A stretch of 64,000 nt of DNA from Myxacorys californica WJT36-NPBG1 (GCA_019359315.1 JAHHHO010000010.1:55435-119434), one strand, 5' to 3'; shown: positions 35,770 to 47,164, counted from the stretch's first letter. Numbers and translations: made by a program. Notes: a model not told the origin generated them from the sequence alone.

Positions 35770-35892
35770 TGGCAGTTCTGGAGTTTCCTAACGAAGTTGC
35801 GGTTCGTCTTCCAAAAAGTAGTATCTCGTGAAATGGACACGGAATGACTTTGGAATTTGTAGTTCGTAATCTCTAATTGAAGAAATAAGGCA

Positions 35893-36375
35893 TTAGACTT
35901 GAATCCCGCTGTTTCCTGAGTTCTCTAATATCTCGGTTTCGTGCTTTTTCAAGTCTTGGCGGCGCTGGTCGAGCCATTGTTGCAAAATGATGGCGGCGGC
36001 TTTGCGATCGATGAGTCCTTTGTTGCGCGATGGAGCGATTCGCTGGGCGTGCATCATTTGTTCTGCCTGATAGCTCGTGAGGCGCTCATCCATGTACTCG
36101 ACGGGCAGATTCAGCGCCTTAGACAGCGATTTGGCAAACTTCTGGACTTCTTTGGCCTGAGATCCGATCGTGCCATTCATGGAATAGGGCAGACCCACAA
36201 CGAGAAGCTGAACGTCTCGTTCGAGAATCGTTTGCTGGAGAATCTCTACTACCTGCCCAAACGATTTGCGCTCGATGGTAAACAATCCGGTCGCAATCAG
36301 CCCGGTTCCATCACAGCCGGAGACACCAATTCGTTTGCGACCAACATCTAGCCCTAGCGCTGAAAGTTTTGCCAT
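35893..36375 (-). CDS. ruvX: RuvX/YqgF-type nuclease (Holliday junction resolvase-like)
   Basis: A 160-residue RNase H-fold protein. In bacteria it completes 16S rRNA 5'-end maturation and was earlier named a Holliday junction resolvase. The fold's acidic residues are visible: LGLDVGRKRIGVS, VVGLPYSMNGT, and EYMDERLTSYQAE with DRKAAAIILQQWLD. Its ATG directly abuts the stop codon of the upstream GNAT gene (no gap), so translation is probably coupled. Confidence 0.92.
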   Translation of the reverse strand: MAKLSALGLDVGRKRIGVSGCDGTGLIATGLFTIERKSFGQVVEILQQTILERDVQLLVVGLPYSMNGTIGSQAKEVQKFAKSLSKALNLPVEYMDERLTSYQAEQMMHAQRIAPSRNKGLIDRKAAAIILQQWLDQRRQDLKKHETEILENSGNSGIQV

Positions 36376-37599
36376 TTAGCAATAGCGATCGCCACTATGA
36401 GGATCAGCGCCCTTAGAGTCTTCCTTGGGCTGAGGCGGAAGCGGCTTCACCGACTTCAGCATTGAGATTCGACCCGGAACGGGTTTTCGAGCAGGCTGTA
36501 AGCCTTGCAGCATGTCTGCGATCTGCAGTCCTTCTGCGATCGATTTCGTTTCTCGGACTTTGTGCCACACCGAGCGCGACATCAGCAGTGTGTGTCCAAT
36601 CCGGCTTGCTCCGATCAGCTCTAGATAATCTTCTCGTTCGGGCTGATAGTCTGGAGACACCATTTGCAGCGATTGAGCGGGCACTTCTCGTGTAATGCGC
36701 GCCATTTGCGCCATCAGCTCAGGATAGAGCCAGGTGTAGGCAGGATTGACTGTTAACTGCGCGTTGTGCGGCTGCGATCCATCGCGGCACAACCGGACTT
36801 GAAAGTACCCGATCGCGGCTTTGCGCTGCGGCTCGAATACGTAACCGCTCACGCACTCTGTTCCAGTGATCCATTGCCTCACCCAATCAATCAGAGAACC
36901 GAACAGACTCGTTTTAAAATCTTGAATATGGCGATCAAAGACCTGACGCACGAGGGGCGGCATTGCCATCGTATCGAGTTGATAGAGCAACTGAGCGTCT
37001 GCATTGCTGACAGGCAGTAGATTCGGCAAATCTGGCTCTCGCTCAGACAACTCTTGCAGCTGCTCTGCCGAAATCGACCAGTAGGTCATATTCGCCAAGG
37101 GCTGAAACCCGTTTTGTCGGTAAAGCGCTAACGCCGCTTGATCATTGATGTCAATTTCTAAAATCCAGATTCGCGCTTGCCAAATTCGCTCCAGACAATA
37201 GCGCAACAAGAGGGAGCCTACGTCCATCTTGGTCAGAACTGGAGTATCGGTTTGAGCCTCATTGCTATCAGGTTTTGAGGCGGGCGCAACCGCGACGCGA
37301 TCAACCCGCCACGTGCTACCCGTACGGTTAAACGGCGACACCTGAATCATGCCTTGAACACGCTGACCCAGTTCTGCCACATAGACGCAAAGCGAATTTT
37401 GAAAGGGATTGGGAAACAGGCTGAGGAGTTTGAGCAGACCATACCAATGTCGAATCGACAGAGGCTTCTCGCGCACCGTTGAGCAAGCAGGCTGATCGGT
37501 ATCTGCGGGGTTTGGACAGAGTTGATCGACCGCATCCAAGTCTCGGTACTGAATTTGGCGGATTGCCATTTGAGTATTCTGAGAAGAAGCTCGAAACAT
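36376..37599 (-). CDS. GNAT-family acetyltransferase with long C-terminal region
   Basis: A 407-residue cyanobacterial protein. The N-terminal half (about 10-175) is a GNAT domain with RDLDAVDQL, MDVGSLLLRYCLERIW and ALYRQNGFQPLANMTYW, which carry the acetyl-CoA binding pattern. The C-terminal half (about 180-370) is a second, divergent GNAT-like module without a clear binding loop. A Lys/Pro-rich tail follows. ATG 37569 is an alternative start. Directly upstream of and abutting ruvX. Confidence 0.75.
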   Translation of the reverse strand: MFRASSQNTQMAIRQIQYRDLDAVDQLCPNPADTDQPACSTVREKPLSIRHWYGLLKLLSLFPNPFQNSLCVYVAELGQRVQGMIQVSPFNRTGSTWRVDRVAVAPASKPDSNEAQTDTPVLTKMDVGSLLLRYCLERIWQARIWILEIDINDQAALALYRQNGFQPLANMTYWSISAEQLQELSEREPDLPNLLPVSNADAQLLYQLDTMAMPPLVRQVFDRHIQDFKTSLFGSLIDWVRQWITGTECVSGYVFEPQRKAAIGYFQVRLCRDGSQPHNAQLTVNPAYTWLYPELMAQMARITREVPAQSLQMVSPDYQPEREDYLELIGASRIGHTLLMSRSVWHKVRETKSIAEGLQIADMLQGLQPARKPVPGRISMLKSVKPLPPQPKEDSKGADPHSGDRYC

Positions 37600-37710
37600 A
37601 GAACAATGGCGAGGGTCAATCCCAAGGTAAGAATTTAGGGTTCAATTTGGGTCAACCTTAAGAAAGATTCACTCAAAATTGCGTTGTAAATGAAGCGGAC
37701 GGAGCGGCGG

Positions 37711-38931
37711 TCATCCAATTGGAAACTTGCTTTGCACCCTCTGAGTTGATTCGGTAGGGCGAATCAATACAACGGGCGTTTGCTCATTCGCGTTTCCGGC
37801 AGGATTGCTGATTAAGGCTTGCTTGAGCAAGTCATGAGATAAATCAGCAGTCGATGCCAATATCTTAACTGCTTTCAAGTCATTGACATCGACAATTGCG
37901 GCGGAAAGTCCGGTTTCCTGCTGAATGCGATCGCAGATTTCGCGGGGATTATGAGGTCCCAATACAATAAATTTGTCGTAAGGAGGAATTGTTCCGGTCA
38001 CATCGTCGATCAATCGCGCCTGTTCGCCTGCCAATTGATAGAAGACTCCTTTCTTGCCGATCAGTTTTGCCAACGACCCAACCAAGAACGCAAAGAAGAC
38101 CCGCACAGGCCCAACTAGATCGATCAAGGTTTGCAGTCCGCACGCGGTGGCGAGGCTAGAAGTCGGTAGAAACAGGTAGCACAGCCGTTTCGCTAGCCAA
38201 CCTGGTTGAATGCTGCTGGGATGCCGGAACCGCCCTTGCATAATGGCTACAGGCGATTCTCCGAGCGTCACGATGTCGCCGGTTTGGGCGTGCGGTAGAA
38301 CGTAGCGCTTGACGATCGCAGCGGGATCATCCAAATGTGTCAGCAGATGAGTCCGAATTGGTAAAACATCGGCGTTAGAGGCAGGACGCCAGCGACTCGA
38401 TTCTTCGACAGCCGGAAATTTGAGCGGCACAATCACATGACGCACTTTGGGATAGCGTCCTTCCGGCCCGTAGGTCATGTAGTGGATTTGAATCCAAGCC
38501 ACTCTGAGTTGACTGAGATCGTGTCCTTTGATGTCGATCATCACCTCGATCGGATCGTCTTTGCCAATTTTGACGATATGACTTTCCCAGTAGCCATCAG
38601 CGCGAACTTCTGCCCCTTTGAACCGAGGTTCAATGCGAGTCGTGGTCGTGATGCCCTCTAAACCAGCGATCGATAGCAGTGTCACCTCCGCCCGAATCTC
38701 TGGAACCATTACTTCTAAACGTTCGGTGAAGTTGTGAAATTTTAGCTCACCGACTAGAACGTAGTGCTGAGGTTCGTAAACTTCGATCTCCCACTTTCCC
38801 GAGGAAAGCTCCATCTTGTTGCCGAGACGCCGCCGATACTGCAGATCCAACCCCAACAGCACCAAGAGTAATAAACCGACTGCAACTGCAATCAGGGCGA
38901 TTAGAACGTTCACGTCAAATTCCTCTGTCAT
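37711..38931 (-). CDS. Membrane-anchored F420-0:gamma-glutamyl ligase-like protein
   Basis: A 406-residue protein with one N-terminal transmembrane helix (about 8-28, IALIAVAVGLLLLVLLGL). A beta-rich domain (about 35-185) follows, then a CofE-like domain (about 190-385) with THLLTHLDDP, GDIVTLGESPVAIMQGR, and a DKFIVLGPHNPREICDRI stretch. CofE adds glutamate to F420, but cyanobacteria vary in F420 use, so the real substrate is open. ATG 38931 is chosen; upstream sequence is repeat-like and not family sequence. Confidence 0.7.
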   Translation of the reverse strand: MTEEFDVNVLIALIAVAVGLLLLVLLGLDLQYRRRLGNKMELSSGKWEIEVYEPQHYVLVGELKFHNFTERLEVMVPEIRAEVTLLSIAGLEGITTTTRIEPRFKGAEVRADGYWESHIVKIGKDDPIEVMIDIKGHDLSQLRVAWIQIHYMTYGPEGRYPKVRHVIVPLKFPAVEESSRWRPASNADVLPIRTHLLTHLDDPAAIVKRYVLPHAQTGDIVTLGESPVAIMQGRFRHPSSIQPGWLAKRLCYLFLPTSSLATACGLQTLIDLVGPVRVFFAFLVGSLAKLIGKKGVFYQLAGEQARLIDDVTGTIPPYDKFIVLGPHNPREICDRIQQETGLSAAIVDVNDLKAVKILASTADLSHDLLKQALISNPAGNANEQTPVVLIRPTESTQRVQSKFPIG

Positions 38932-39044
38932 TGAGAGACAAAGATATCCAGGAGCGGTAACGGCGTCAAGGGGGAAGGCGGAATGAGGGGGCAATGCCTG
39001 CTTTCGCGAGGAATGTCCCGGAGGGAGAAACCGCTGTGAAATGA

Positions 39045-39980
39045 CTAGATGGTGGAGAGGATTTGATCGTCTAGGGAGAAGTCGGGGGTGGATTGATGAC
39101 GATTAGAGGCTAGATAGTCGTTATGAAAGGAATCTTTTAAGCCAGAGACGAGATCAAATTCGGGTTGCCAGTTGAGGTCTGCGATCGCGTGACTGACATC
39201 TGTGAAAAAGTGCTGGGTTCTCATGGGGAAGACTTTACGTTTGCCAAAATCGAACGCCTTGGGATCGTAGTGGACGAGTTGGAGCGTTGCAGGATCTTTT
39301 CCGGCGGCTTGGGCGCAGGCGCGAGCGAGTCCATCGAAGGTAACAGCGCGGTTGTGGGACACGTTGTAGATTTGCCCGATCGCTTTAGAGTTGCCTAATA
39401 CTTTGGTCATGGCATTAGCTAAGTCCTTCACATGTCCGAACTGGGTGAAGTGCTGTCCGTGACCAGGAATCGGGACAGTGCGATCGCGGACAATTCGATC
39501 AAAGAACCAAGCTTCTAAATCGTTGTAGTTTTGCGCTCCATAGATGTAGGTGGGGCGAATCGAGGTGAAGGGCAATCCCTGTTCTGCCAAATAGAGTTCT
39601 GTGTCATTTTTGCCTTTGTGACGGCTTTTCGGATCGACAGGATCACCTTCGATATGCGGCATTTGATCGGATTTTTGATAAACGCCTGCCGAACTCATGT
39701 AAACAAAATGCTGAACGCGACCGTTGAAAATGTCGGCTAGAGGTTGGGTGTCGCTTAGCTCTCGTCCGTTGTTGTCAAAAATGGCGTCAAATTCTGTTCC
39801 TGCCAGCTTGTCTTTCAGGTCTGTTGGATTGGTGCGATCGCCCTGAATCTGCTGAATGCCTTCGACGGGAGCAGGCTTGTTGCCGCGATTAAATAACGTC
39901 ACGTCATGACCTTGCTCGACCAATAACCGAGTGAGATAAACCCCAATAAATCGAGTTCCTCCCATGATCAAAATTTTCAT
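39045..39980 (-). CDS. NAD(P)-binding epimerase-like protein, CSP41 type
   Basis: A 311-residue short-chain dehydrogenase/reductase. It opens with the Rossmann motif GGTRFIGVYLTRLL. YMSSAGVYQ and RPTYIYGAQNYND are typical of the CSP41/CRB group, which in chloroplasts binds RNA and stabilises transcripts. The catalytic YxxxK is not clear, so enzymatic epimerisation is doubtful. Downstream of a pocket of dispersed repeat sequence. Confidence 0.8.
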   Translation of the reverse strand: MKILIMGGTRFIGVYLTRLLVEQGHDVTLFNRGNKPAPVEGIQQIQGDRTNPTDLKDKLAGTEFDAIFDNNGRELSDTQPLADIFNGRVQHFVYMSSAGVYQKSDQMPHIEGDPVDPKSRHKGKNDTELYLAEQGLPFTSIRPTYIYGAQNYNDLEAWFFDRIVRDRTVPIPGHGQHFTQFGHVKDLANAMTKVLGNSKAIGQIYNVSHNRAVTFDGLARACAQAAGKDPATLQLVHYDPKAFDFGKRKVFPMRTQHFFTDVSHAIADLNWQPEFDLVSGLKDSFHNDYLASNRHQSTPDFSLDDQILSTI

Positions 39981-40045
39981 GATGCGATCGCTCCTGCTGA
40001 CAACGATCTTTTATTTTAGAGCGATTGTGCAAGCTTCAAGTTAGG

Positions 40046-40747
40046 TTAGAGCGCTTCTGGATCAATCCCAAGTTCTCGCAATCTTGCCGCTAAGCGATCG
40101 GCTCGTTGGCTTGCCTGTTCTGCTCTAAGTTCAGCTTGCTGTCTTGCAAATTCAGATTCTTGATGGCTAAGTAACTTCTTTTGCGTTATTGGATCATAGA
40201 AGCGCAATTCTTGATTTTCTAAATGAAGTTCCAGACCCAAAGTTTCGCTGGAAATAGAGAGTCCACCATTATCTAAAGAATGAGACGGAATAGCCGTGTA
40301 GTTTCCATCTATCAACTTGAGTCCCTGCAATTGGGGCTTCAAATAGTCTCCCGTAGGATCATACTGAAAATATTCTTGAACGCCCCAGAAGGCATACAGT
40401 CCTTTCTTAGAACCTTGATCTTCATGGACTGTGGATTTCGAGGTAATTTCTAATACAAAGTTCGGGAATTTTCCGTCTTCTTCCCACACTTTGTAAGTTC
40501 GTCGTTTGCGTTTAGGAAGCCCTAAAACCACAAAAACATCAGGCGCAAGATATGCCTTGGGGTTTCCTTCTTCGTAATAGAAACAGATGTTTCCAGACAC
40601 ATAAACGTCAGGACGACTTTGAAAGTGAATATCCAATGCTTCGGTGGCATACATCAGGTAAACTCCCTGAAAATCGGTCTCTGCCATCGGTTTACCGTCT
40701 GATTCAGGATATTCAATTTGAGTGGATTGCCAGTCCGTAGTTGTCAT
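40046..40747 (-). CDS. Uma2-family (DUF820) putative endonuclease
   Basis: A 233-residue protein of the restriction-endonuclease-like Uma2 family, expanded in cyanobacteria. The PD-(D/E)xK-like core is visible: APDVFVVLG and FPNFVLEITSKST, with the catalytic Asp, Glu and Lys. A long helical C-terminus (about 195-230) is rich in Ala, Glu and Arg. ATG 40747 chosen. Target and role unknown; no partner gene nearby. Confidence 0.8.
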   Translation of the reverse strand: MTTTDWQSTQIEYPESDGKPMAETDFQGVYLMYATEALDIHFQSRPDVYVSGNICFYYEEGNPKAYLAPDVFVVLGLPKRKRRTYKVWEEDGKFPNFVLEITSKSTVHEDQGSKKGLYAFWGVQEYFQYDPTGDYLKPQLQGLKLIDGNYTAIPSHSLDNGGLSISSETLGLELHLENQELRFYDPITQKKLLSHQESEFARQQAELRAEQASQRADRLAARLRELGIDPEAL

Positions 40748-40809
40748 AGCGCTCGTTCTCCCTACGGTTTGGAGGTCTGAATGAATTTTAGCATGATGGT
40801 ACAAAAATA

Positions 40810-42183
40810 CTATTTCCCAATGCAGAATTGACTGAAGATACGATTGAGAACGGATTCGGTTACATCTTCACCAAGAATTTCGCCCAAAGACTGAATGGCA
40901 ATTCTGAGATCGATCGTCCAGAAATCTAAAGGGAGTTGATCTGCGATCGTATGCTGCACCTGTTGAAGTGCGGTTTTTGCTCTCGTCAATGCCGCTGCTT
41001 GGCGTTGATTAATTGCAACATCAAGGTTAGCCGCTTGAATCTTTCCAGTTTGAACAGTCGATAAAATAGCTTTTTCTAGATCATCGATCCCTTGATTTTG
41101 GGCGGCGGCAGTTTGGACAGTTTGATTGATTGATGCGGGATAGTGAGGAATATCAACAGGATCGATGAGATCAATTTTGTTAATGACCAAAATGAAGGGG
41201 CGATGGCCTTCATTCACTTGATCATAAATTTCTTGATCTGCATCTGTCCAACCTGCTTGGGCATCAATCGTTAACAGCACCAAGTCCGCCCCTTGGGCTG
41301 CCGAGCGTGATCGCGCGACGCCAATTTTCTCAACTTGGTCGTCTGTTTCTCGAATCCCAGCTGTATCAAGCACTTGCACCGGAATTCCGCCGACCACAAG
41401 CTGCGACTCCACTACGTCACGAGTTGTCCCCGGAAGATCAGTGACGATGGCGCGATCGCTGCGGCTCCAAGCATTCAAAAGGCTCGATTTTCCCACATTC
41501 GGACGACCAACGATCGCCACCTTCAAACCTGTTCGCAACAATTCGCCCCGATCTGCCGTTGCTAAAATTTGCGTGACATTTTCTAACACCTGAGCCAGTT
41601 GCGATCGAATTGCTAGCTCATCAAGCGGGGGCAAATCGTCTTCAAAATCGATCCGGGCTTCCACCTCCGCCAGAATATCCAAGCAAGCGGCTCGGATTTG
41701 CCGAATTGGAGCTGCAAGTTTGCCTTGCAAGCCTGCGATCGCGCTTTGAGCCGCTTGCTGTGATCGCGCTCCAACTAAATCAGAAATGCTCTCTGCCTGC
41801 GACAAATCTAATCGTCCATTTAGAAAAGCTCGCAGCGTAAATTCTCCCGGTTGAGCTAGTTTTGCGCCCTGTTCAATACAAAGCTGTAGCACCTGTTGGA
41901 CTGCCATAATGCCACCGTGACAGTGAAATTCGACCACATCTTCACGGGTATACGATCGCGGAGCCAGCATCAACATTAACAAGGCTTCGTCAACCATAAT
42001 TTGCGTTTGAGGATGACGAACAAACCCGTATAGAATGCGATGACTTTCCCAGGCTTGATTGCCCGGAGAATGAAAGAGACATTGGGCGATCGCAACGGCT
42101 TCTGCGCCAGACAGTCTAACAATGCCAACACTGCCTTGTTCCGGCACAATTGCAGTTGAGATCGCGGCAATAGTCTCTCTCAT
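40810..42183 (-). CDS. mnmE: tRNA uridine-5-carboxymethylaminomethyl GTPase
   Basis: With MnmG, modifies the wobble uridine of certain tRNAs. The 457-residue protein has the N-terminal tetrahydrofolate-binding domain (about 1-118), a helical domain, and a G domain (about 215-375) with [27 protein letters not shown] and NKIDLID. It ends in the catalytic FCIGK. The start ATG (42183-42181) overlaps the TGA stop of the upstream GNAT gene in a TGATG arrangement, which suggests coupled translation. Confidence 0.95.
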   Translation of the reverse strand: MRETIAAISTAIVPEQGSVGIVRLSGAEAVAIAQCLFHSPGNQAWESHRILYGFVRHPQTQIMVDEALLMLMLAPRSYTREDVVEFHCHGGIMAVQQVLQLCIEQGAKLAQPGEFTLRAFLNGRLDLSQAESISDLVGARSQQAAQSAIAGLQGKLAAPIRQIRAACLDILAEVEARIDFEDDLPPLDELAIRSQLAQVLENVTQILATADRGELLRTGLKVAIVGRPNVGKSSLLNAWSRSDRAIVTDLPGTTRDVVESQLVVGGIPVQVLDTAGIRETDDQVEKIGVARSRSAAQGADLVLLTIDAQAGWTDADQEIYDQVNEGHRPFILVINKIDLIDPVDIPHYPASINQTVQTAAAQNQGIDDLEKAILSTVQTGKIQAANLDVAINQRQAAALTRAKTALQQVQHTIADQLPLDFWTIDLRIAIQSLGEILGEDVTESVLNRIFSQFCIGK

Positions 42184-42749
42184 CACGTGTCTACCCAATT
42201 AGAATTAATGAGGCTAGTTAAAATATGATCTTCCCACTTGCCATTAATCAATAAGTAATCTCTAGCGTAGCCTTCTACTACAAATCCTAGCTTCTTTAAA
42301 ACACTGCCGCTACGCCGATTGTGAGGCATATAATTTGCATTAATTCGATGTAAATTCAATCCTTCAAATAAGTATTGAATTCCGGGTTGCAGAGCTTCTA
42401 CCATGTAGCCGTTTCCCTGTTCTGACTGAGCCAGGCTATAGCCTAAACTGCATGAATAGGAGACTCCTTGAACCATTTGAGTAAAGTTGGCAGTCCCAAT
42501 AATCTTCTTAGGTTCTGCCCGCGTGAAGATAAACAACCGCAGTGAGCGATCGTAACCAAATTCAATCAAACTTTTCTCAATTTGCTGCGTCCAAAAATCC
42601 TTGGTGTAAAAATTTCTTGGTCGGATTGGTTCAAAGGGTTCAAGGAAGGCTTGATTCTCTTTATAGTAGTGGAGAACCGCCGCTACATCTTGCTGAGATA
42701 GCAGCCGCACAACTAGCCTTGAGGTCACAAAAACAGGTGGTTCTAACAT
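42183..42749 (-). CDS. RimJ/RimL-type GNAT acetyltransferase
   Basis: A 188-residue N-acetyltransferase of the RimJ/RimL group, which modifies N-terminal amines of ribosomal proteins and other targets. The acetyl-CoA binding region, [20 protein letters not shown], and the later [20 protein letters not shown] are typical. First gene of a coupled pair with mnmE, and 15 bases downstream of selO. Specific target unknown. Confidence 0.85.
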   Translation of the reverse strand: MLEPPVFVTSRLVVRLLSQQDVAAVLHYYKENQAFLEPFEPIRPRNFYTKDFWTQQIEKSLIEFGYDRSLRLFIFTRAEPKKIIGTANFTQMVQGVSYSCSLGYSLAQSEQGNGYMVEALQPGIQYLFEGLNLHRINANYMPHNRRSGSVLKKLGFVVEGYARDYLLINGKWEDHILTSLINSNWVDT

Positions 42750-42764
42750 GCTTTCAGCGCTATC

Positions 42765-44192
42765 TTATGAGCGAATTCGATCCAGTAAATCGTAAAAAGG
42801 TTGCCAATTGTTCTCTTGTGTAATTGGCTCCCAAATTGCCTCAATTTCTGGTCGAACTAATCCAACTTGTGAGTTGTATTGATGTAAGCGCTCGCGCATC
42901 TTGATCAGGTTATCACTCGACATCAGATTTAAGGCTAAATAATATTTTTCTCGCCACTGATTAAAAAGATTGAGAAATTCTTCAGGCAGGACAACTTCAC
43001 CGAAGATATTGCTAGCTTCTTCTCGCCAATTGTCAGAAAATTGCTGAGTCAACTCCCAAAAGAAATCCTGATAGTCAACTTGAGATTCTTTTAAGAACTG
43101 AACCGTTAGCTTAACCAGTTCTTTCGCCATCGAATCCTCTAGGTGATCAAACCCTAATCGGTAAAGCATTCTTTGCCGATAAGCCGCTTCGTAATACGTC
43201 TCGAATGCTGATAAGCCTGTTTCCAAATCCGCTAAAGCAATGATCCGCTTCAAAGGGGCTTGCAGCATTTTCAAATTCCAATGACAAATGGGGGGCTGAT
43301 TGGCATAACTGTAGCGCCCAGAATAGTCAAAATAAGCGGCTGTAAATTGCGGATCGTAACTTGGAATAAAGCCGTAAGGCCCGTAATCAAAGCTTTCTCC
43401 GGTAATAGACATATTATCGGTATTTAAAACAGCATGGCAGAATCCCGCCGCCATCCACTGCGCGACGAGGGTTGCGGTTCTCTGGACTAGTTCAGCGTAA
43501 AAGGCCGCGTATCTATCACGATCGCTTAGCAAATGCGGATAGTAATACTCAATGACATGATCTAACAGAATGGCGATCAGATCTTTACGATCGTAGCGAT
43601 CGAGTCGCTCAAATGTACCAAACCGAATGTGCGATCGACTAAATCGAATCATCACCGACGATCGCGTGGGGGACGGCTCATCTCCTCGCCAGAGGGCTTC
43701 TCCGGTTTCGATCAAACTAAGACATCGTGACGTGCGAACCTTCAGTCGATGCAGCATTTCTGCTGCCAGCACTTCTCGCACACCACCTTTTAGAGTCAGC
43801 CGTCCATCGCCGCCTCTAGAGTAGGGCGTTCGTCCCGAGCCTTTGGTTCCAAAGTCGTAAAGCTCGCCATTCTTGTCCCGGACTTGACCATATAGAAAGC
43901 CTCTGCCATCGCCCAGCGCAGGATTATATTCACCAAACTGATAGCCGTGATATCGCATCGCCAAAAAAGGCTTCCGATCCTGAAACTGCCCGAACGCTTC
44001 GACAAAATGCTGGTCGGTGACGGCTTGCGGATCGAGTCCTAACTGGGCCAAAACATCATTATTGCGAAAGCGCAAGCTGTGCTGCGGAAACTCAGCCGCT
44101 GCAACAGGATCAGAAAAGTCGTTTCCCAAACGCTCAAAGGCAGGTTCGTAGTTAAGTGTCAATAGCGGATTATGATGATCGGTCAGGGGCAT
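42765..44192 (-). CDS. selO: Protein adenylyltransferase SelO
   Basis: A pseudokinase that transfers AMP from ATP to protein side chains and is linked to redox homeostasis. The 475-residue protein has [35 protein letters not shown] and [20 protein letters not shown], which hold the inverted nucleotide-binding site and the catalytic Asp. A C-terminal Cys common in eukaryotic SelO is absent (the end is DLLDRIRS). Starts at ATG 44192; upstream partner in the GNAT-mnmE row. Confidence 0.9.
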   Translation of the reverse strand: MPLTDHHNPLLTLNYEPAFERLGNDFSDPVAAAEFPQHSLRFRNNDVLAQLGLDPQAVTDQHFVEAFGQFQDRKPFLAMRYHGYQFGEYNPALGDGRGFLYGQVRDKNGELYDFGTKGSGRTPYSRGGDGRLTLKGGVREVLAAEMLHRLKVRTSRCLSLIETGEALWRGDEPSPTRSSVMIRFSRSHIRFGTFERLDRYDRKDLIAILLDHVIEYYYPHLLSDRDRYAAFYAELVQRTATLVAQWMAAGFCHAVLNTDNMSITGESFDYGPYGFIPSYDPQFTAAYFDYSGRYSYANQPPICHWNLKMLQAPLKRIIALADLETGLSAFETYYEAAYRQRMLYRLGFDHLEDSMAKELVKLTVQFLKESQVDYQDFFWELTQQFSDNWREEASNIFGEVVLPEEFLNLFNQWREKYYLALNLMSSDNLIKMRERLHQYNSQVGLVRPEIEAIWEPITQENNWQPFYDLLDRIRS

Positions 44193-44452
44193 GGAAAGAA
44201 AAAGTAGTTTCTTTGATCCTAAAGCTAATTTGCGATTACGAAATTGCGGGGTGATAAGTTTCGTGCCTGCTGAGTTTCATGCTGACTGAGTTGAAATAGA
44301 GAGCGGGTATGGAGTGGAATCATCTAGGCACCCAGCATTACACCACGGCTCAAACCCCTCCGTACTAACCGCAATGGCGATCGCAGGGTTTGTCTATAAT
44401 CATGAAAGCAATTTATCTACGGAAAGATTTTTCTCATCGGGGCGATCAATTG

Positions 44453-46222
44453 ATGAGTAAATTGATGAATATTCAGGTTTTATGGTGTCTAACTAGTCTA
44501 ATTGGGCTTCTTACTGCACCGAACGCGATTGGCACAGAGCGCAACTCTGAGGAATCCGCAGAGGCTTCTTTCAACGTCGCACAGACCGCTCCATCTCCAG
44601 CCCTGCCAAGAGCCAATCCAAACCCCGATCGCTTTCTCCAACCGATTCCCAACCCGCAGCCCCTGCCAGCAGAAACACCCCTCTCACCAACTCCAACTCC
44701 GACTCCAACTCCCGAACCGTCGTCGGTCAACATTCCAGTCCGCAAAATTGAAGTCGTGGGCGGAACGATACTGAGCGCAGACGAAATTGCGCGAATTACC
44801 CAGCCAGTTGAAGGAAGAACTGTCACTCTTGAAGACCTGCGAAACGTAGCAGACGCGCTCACACAGCTTTATCTCAGTCGTGGTTACATTACCTCCAGAG
44901 CGGTTGTTGCTGATCAAGAGATCGTAGATGGCGTTGTGCAAGTCCGAGTGATTGAAGGCTCGATTGAAGCCATCGATCTTCAAGGATTAGCGCGGCTCAA
45001 ACCGTTTTACGTGCGCGATCGCTTACGCCTCGGAACCGCGACGCCCCTCAATAAAGACAAGCTCGAAGACCAGTTACGGTTGCTCAAAGCCGATCCGTTA
45101 TTTGATGCAGTAGAAGCAAGTCTGCGTCCTGGAAGGGGCTTAGGACAAAGCATTTTGACCGTCCGGGTTCAAGAAGCCCGTGGTCTAAACGGCTTTTTTG
45201 GAGCGGATAACTATTCTCCGCCCAGCGTCGGCTCCGAGCGATTCGGCGGGATTGTGGGCTACCGCAACCTAACTGGGTCAGGAGATCAACTCAGCGCGGC
45301 TTTTTTTCGGACGGCTCAAGGTGGCTCCAATGCGTTTGATTTTAACTACCGAGCTCCGGTCAATGCGATGAATGGAACGCTGCAACTCCGGGTTGCCCCA
45401 AGTCGCAGCAAAATTGTCGAGCCTCAGTTTGCCGCCTTTGGCATTCGCAGCAATACCAATCTCTATGAACTGAGCTACCGCCAGCCGCTCGTCCGCTCTT
45501 CCCGCGAAGAATTTGCGCTTTCGTTGGGATTTGCCGCGCAAAACGGACAAACGTTTTTGTATCAAAACACGCCGTTTCCGTTTGGCATTGGTCCTGATGC
45601 CAATGGCAACAGCCGGACTCGCGTTCTCAAATTTGGACAAGATTATATCAAGCGCGATCTTGAAGGAGCTTGGGCGCTACGATCGCAGTTCAGCTTTGGT
45701 CTAGATGTCCTCAATGCCACCAAAAATTCAGCCCCGACTCCCGACGGGAGGTTCTTTAGTTGGTTTGGACAAGTTCAGCGGGTGCAGCGACTCGGTGCAA
45801 GTCATCTCTTGGTCGCTCAAGCCGATCTGCAACTGACGCCAAACACTCTATTGCCCTCTCAGCAGTTTGTGATTGGTGGGGGTCAAACCTTGCGCGGCTA
45901 TCGCCAAAATGCCCGCTCTGGCGATAATGGATTTCGGGTCTCGCTCGAAGATCGAATTGTGATTCAACGCAACGAAATCGGCGCACCGATTCTTCAATTC
46001 GCGCCGTTTGTAGACTTTGGCTCGATCTGGAACCGTTCTGGCAATCCCAACGTTCTCCCCGCTCAAACCTTTCTTGCCAGCGCCGGATTAGGCGTTATTC
46101 TTGAACCGTTTCCGCAATTTACAGTTCGGCTAGACTACGCGTTGCCATTCTCCGATCTGAGCGATCGCGGTGAAAATGCTCAAGATAAAGCCTTCTACTT
46201 TAGCGCCGGATATAGCTTTTAG
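44453..46222 (+). CDS. TpsB outer-membrane transporter (ShlB/FhaC family)
   Basis: Outer-membrane protein of two-partner secretion. From ATG 44453 it has a signal peptide ([20 protein letters not shown] and AIGTE), a Pro-rich stretch (about 35-85), a POTRA domain (about 88-165), and a 16-strand beta-barrel (about 190-589). The barrel ends with [10 protein letters not shown] and a terminal Phe, as expected. The barrel motif [10 protein letters not shown] is present. No TpsA-type secreted partner is adjacent, so it is an orphan. An earlier ATG at 44402 is possible. Ends overlapping gloB by 4 bases. Confidence 0.85.
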   Translation: MSKLMNIQVLWCLTSLIGLLTAPNAIGTERNSEESAEASFNVAQTAPSPALPRANPNPDRFLQPIPNPQPLPAETPLSPTPTPTPTPEPSSVNIPVRKIEVVGGTILSADEIARITQPVEGRTVTLEDLRNVADALTQLYLSRGYITSRAVVADQEIVDGVVQVRVIEGSIEAIDLQGLARLKPFYVRDRLRLGTATPLNKDKLEDQLRLLKADPLFDAVEASLRPGRGLGQSILTVRVQEARGLNGFFGADNYSPPSVGSERFGGIVGYRNLTGSGDQLSAAFFRTAQGGSNAFDFNYRAPVNAMNGTLQLRVAPSRSKIVEPQFAAFGIRSNTNLYELSYRQPLVRSSREEFALSLGFAAQNGQTFLYQNTPFPFGIGPDANGNSRTRVLKFGQDYIKRDLEGAWALRSQFSFGLDVLNATKNSAPTPDGRFFSWFGQVQRVQRLGASHLLVAQADLQLTPNTLLPSQQFVIGGGQTLRGYRQNARSGDNGFRVSLEDRIVIQRNEIGAPILQFAPFVDFGSIWNRSGNPNVLPAQTFLASAGLGVILEPFPQFTVRLDYALPFSDLSDRGENAQDKAFYFSAGYSF

Positions 46223-46989
46223 AAGTTGTCTTTTTTCTGACGTAAAGCCGCGAAGGTTGTGACCGGATCGCGTTGATGCGTCGCCTGTTGGATCGGGGAG
46301 GTGTCCCAGCGCAGAAACGGGTTGGTGCGTTTTTCAACTCCAAGTACAGTTGGAATCGTGGCTTGATTCTGACGACGCAGCGTTTGAACCTCAGAAAAGC
46401 GAGCTTGCAAATCCTGATTCTCTGGATCGATGGCGATCGCAAACTTTAAATTGCTCAAGGTGTACTCGTGGGCACACCAAACTCGGGTTGTGTCGGGTAA
46501 GGCTCTAAGTTGACTCAGCGATCGCACCATTTGCTCGGGTGTACCCTCAAACAGCCTGCCGCATCCCGCAGAAAAGAGAGTGTCTCCGCAAAATAGCTCT
46601 CCTGGCTCCGAGCCGGTTGGCGGAAAGTAGTAGGCGATATGGGCGCGAGTATGCCCCGGAACGAAAAACACCTCCGCTTGGCGCTCGCCAAACGAGACGC
46701 GATCACCCCCCTGTAAAAATACTTGCTGTCCCGGAATTCGTCCGCGATCGTGACTGCCTCCATAGACGATCGCATTAGGAAACTGGCGTAGTAGCTGCGT
46801 GTTTCCGCCTACGTGATCTCGGTGATGGTGGGTATTAAAAATGGCGACGAGAGTTGCTCCTAATTCACCTAGCTTTTGCAGCACAGGTTCTGCCTCTGCG
46901 GGATCGACCACCGCCGCGATCTGCGTTTGAGGGTTGTGCAGCAGAAAAACGTAGTTATTAGAAAGGACTGGCATTCGGTAGATTTGCAT
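46219..46989 (-). CDS. gloB: Hydroxyacylglutathione hydrolase (glyoxalase II)
   Basis: Hydrolyses S-lactoylglutathione to lactate and glutathione. The 256-residue metallo-beta-lactamase-fold protein has the metal motif [11 protein letters not shown], later [10 protein letters not shown] and [18 protein letters not shown], and the substrate-binding [11 protein letters not shown]. The C-terminal NPFLRWD is typical of GloB. Convergent with the TpsB gene, with a 4-base overlap. Confidence 0.93.
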   Translation of the reverse strand: MQIYRMPVLSNNYVFLLHNPQTQIAAVVDPAEAEPVLQKLGELGATLVAIFNTHHHRDHVGGNTQLLRQFPNAIVYGGSHDRGRIPGQQVFLQGGDRVSFGERQAEVFFVPGHTRAHIAYYFPPTGSEPGELFCGDTLFSAGCGRLFEGTPEQMVRSLSQLRALPDTTRVWCAHEYTLSNLKFAIAIDPENQDLQARFSEVQTLRRQNQATIPTVLGVEKRTNPFLRWDTSPIQQATHQRDPVTTFAALRQKKDNF

Positions 46990-47065
46990 GACTTGAAATT
47001 TTCGCCTTCGTGTTTATTCTGACCTTCAACCTGTCAATACTTAAGTAGCGTGAAGGCGTCAAGTC

Positions 47066-47081
47066 AGAATTTATAAATTCT
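47066..47081. promoter_or_regulatory. Perfect AT-rich palindrome upstream of a small gene
   Basis: AGAATTTATAAATTCT is a perfect 16-bp palindrome about 85 bases before the start at 47165. It could be an operator, but AT-rich palindromes occur by chance. Confidence 0.4.
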
Positions 47082-47164
47082 TGACCATTTACTTACCGTA
47101 CCTTTGCCTAGCAGCGTTAGAAAGGCGCAAAAGTAAGAAGGTCAACATAATTAATGGTATCCAT

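Noticed and set aside
44473..44862. 129-codon minus-strand frame inside the TpsB gene
   Set aside because: It is rich in low-complexity Val-Gly repeats that are the complement of the Pro-rich part of TpsB. It is a shadow.
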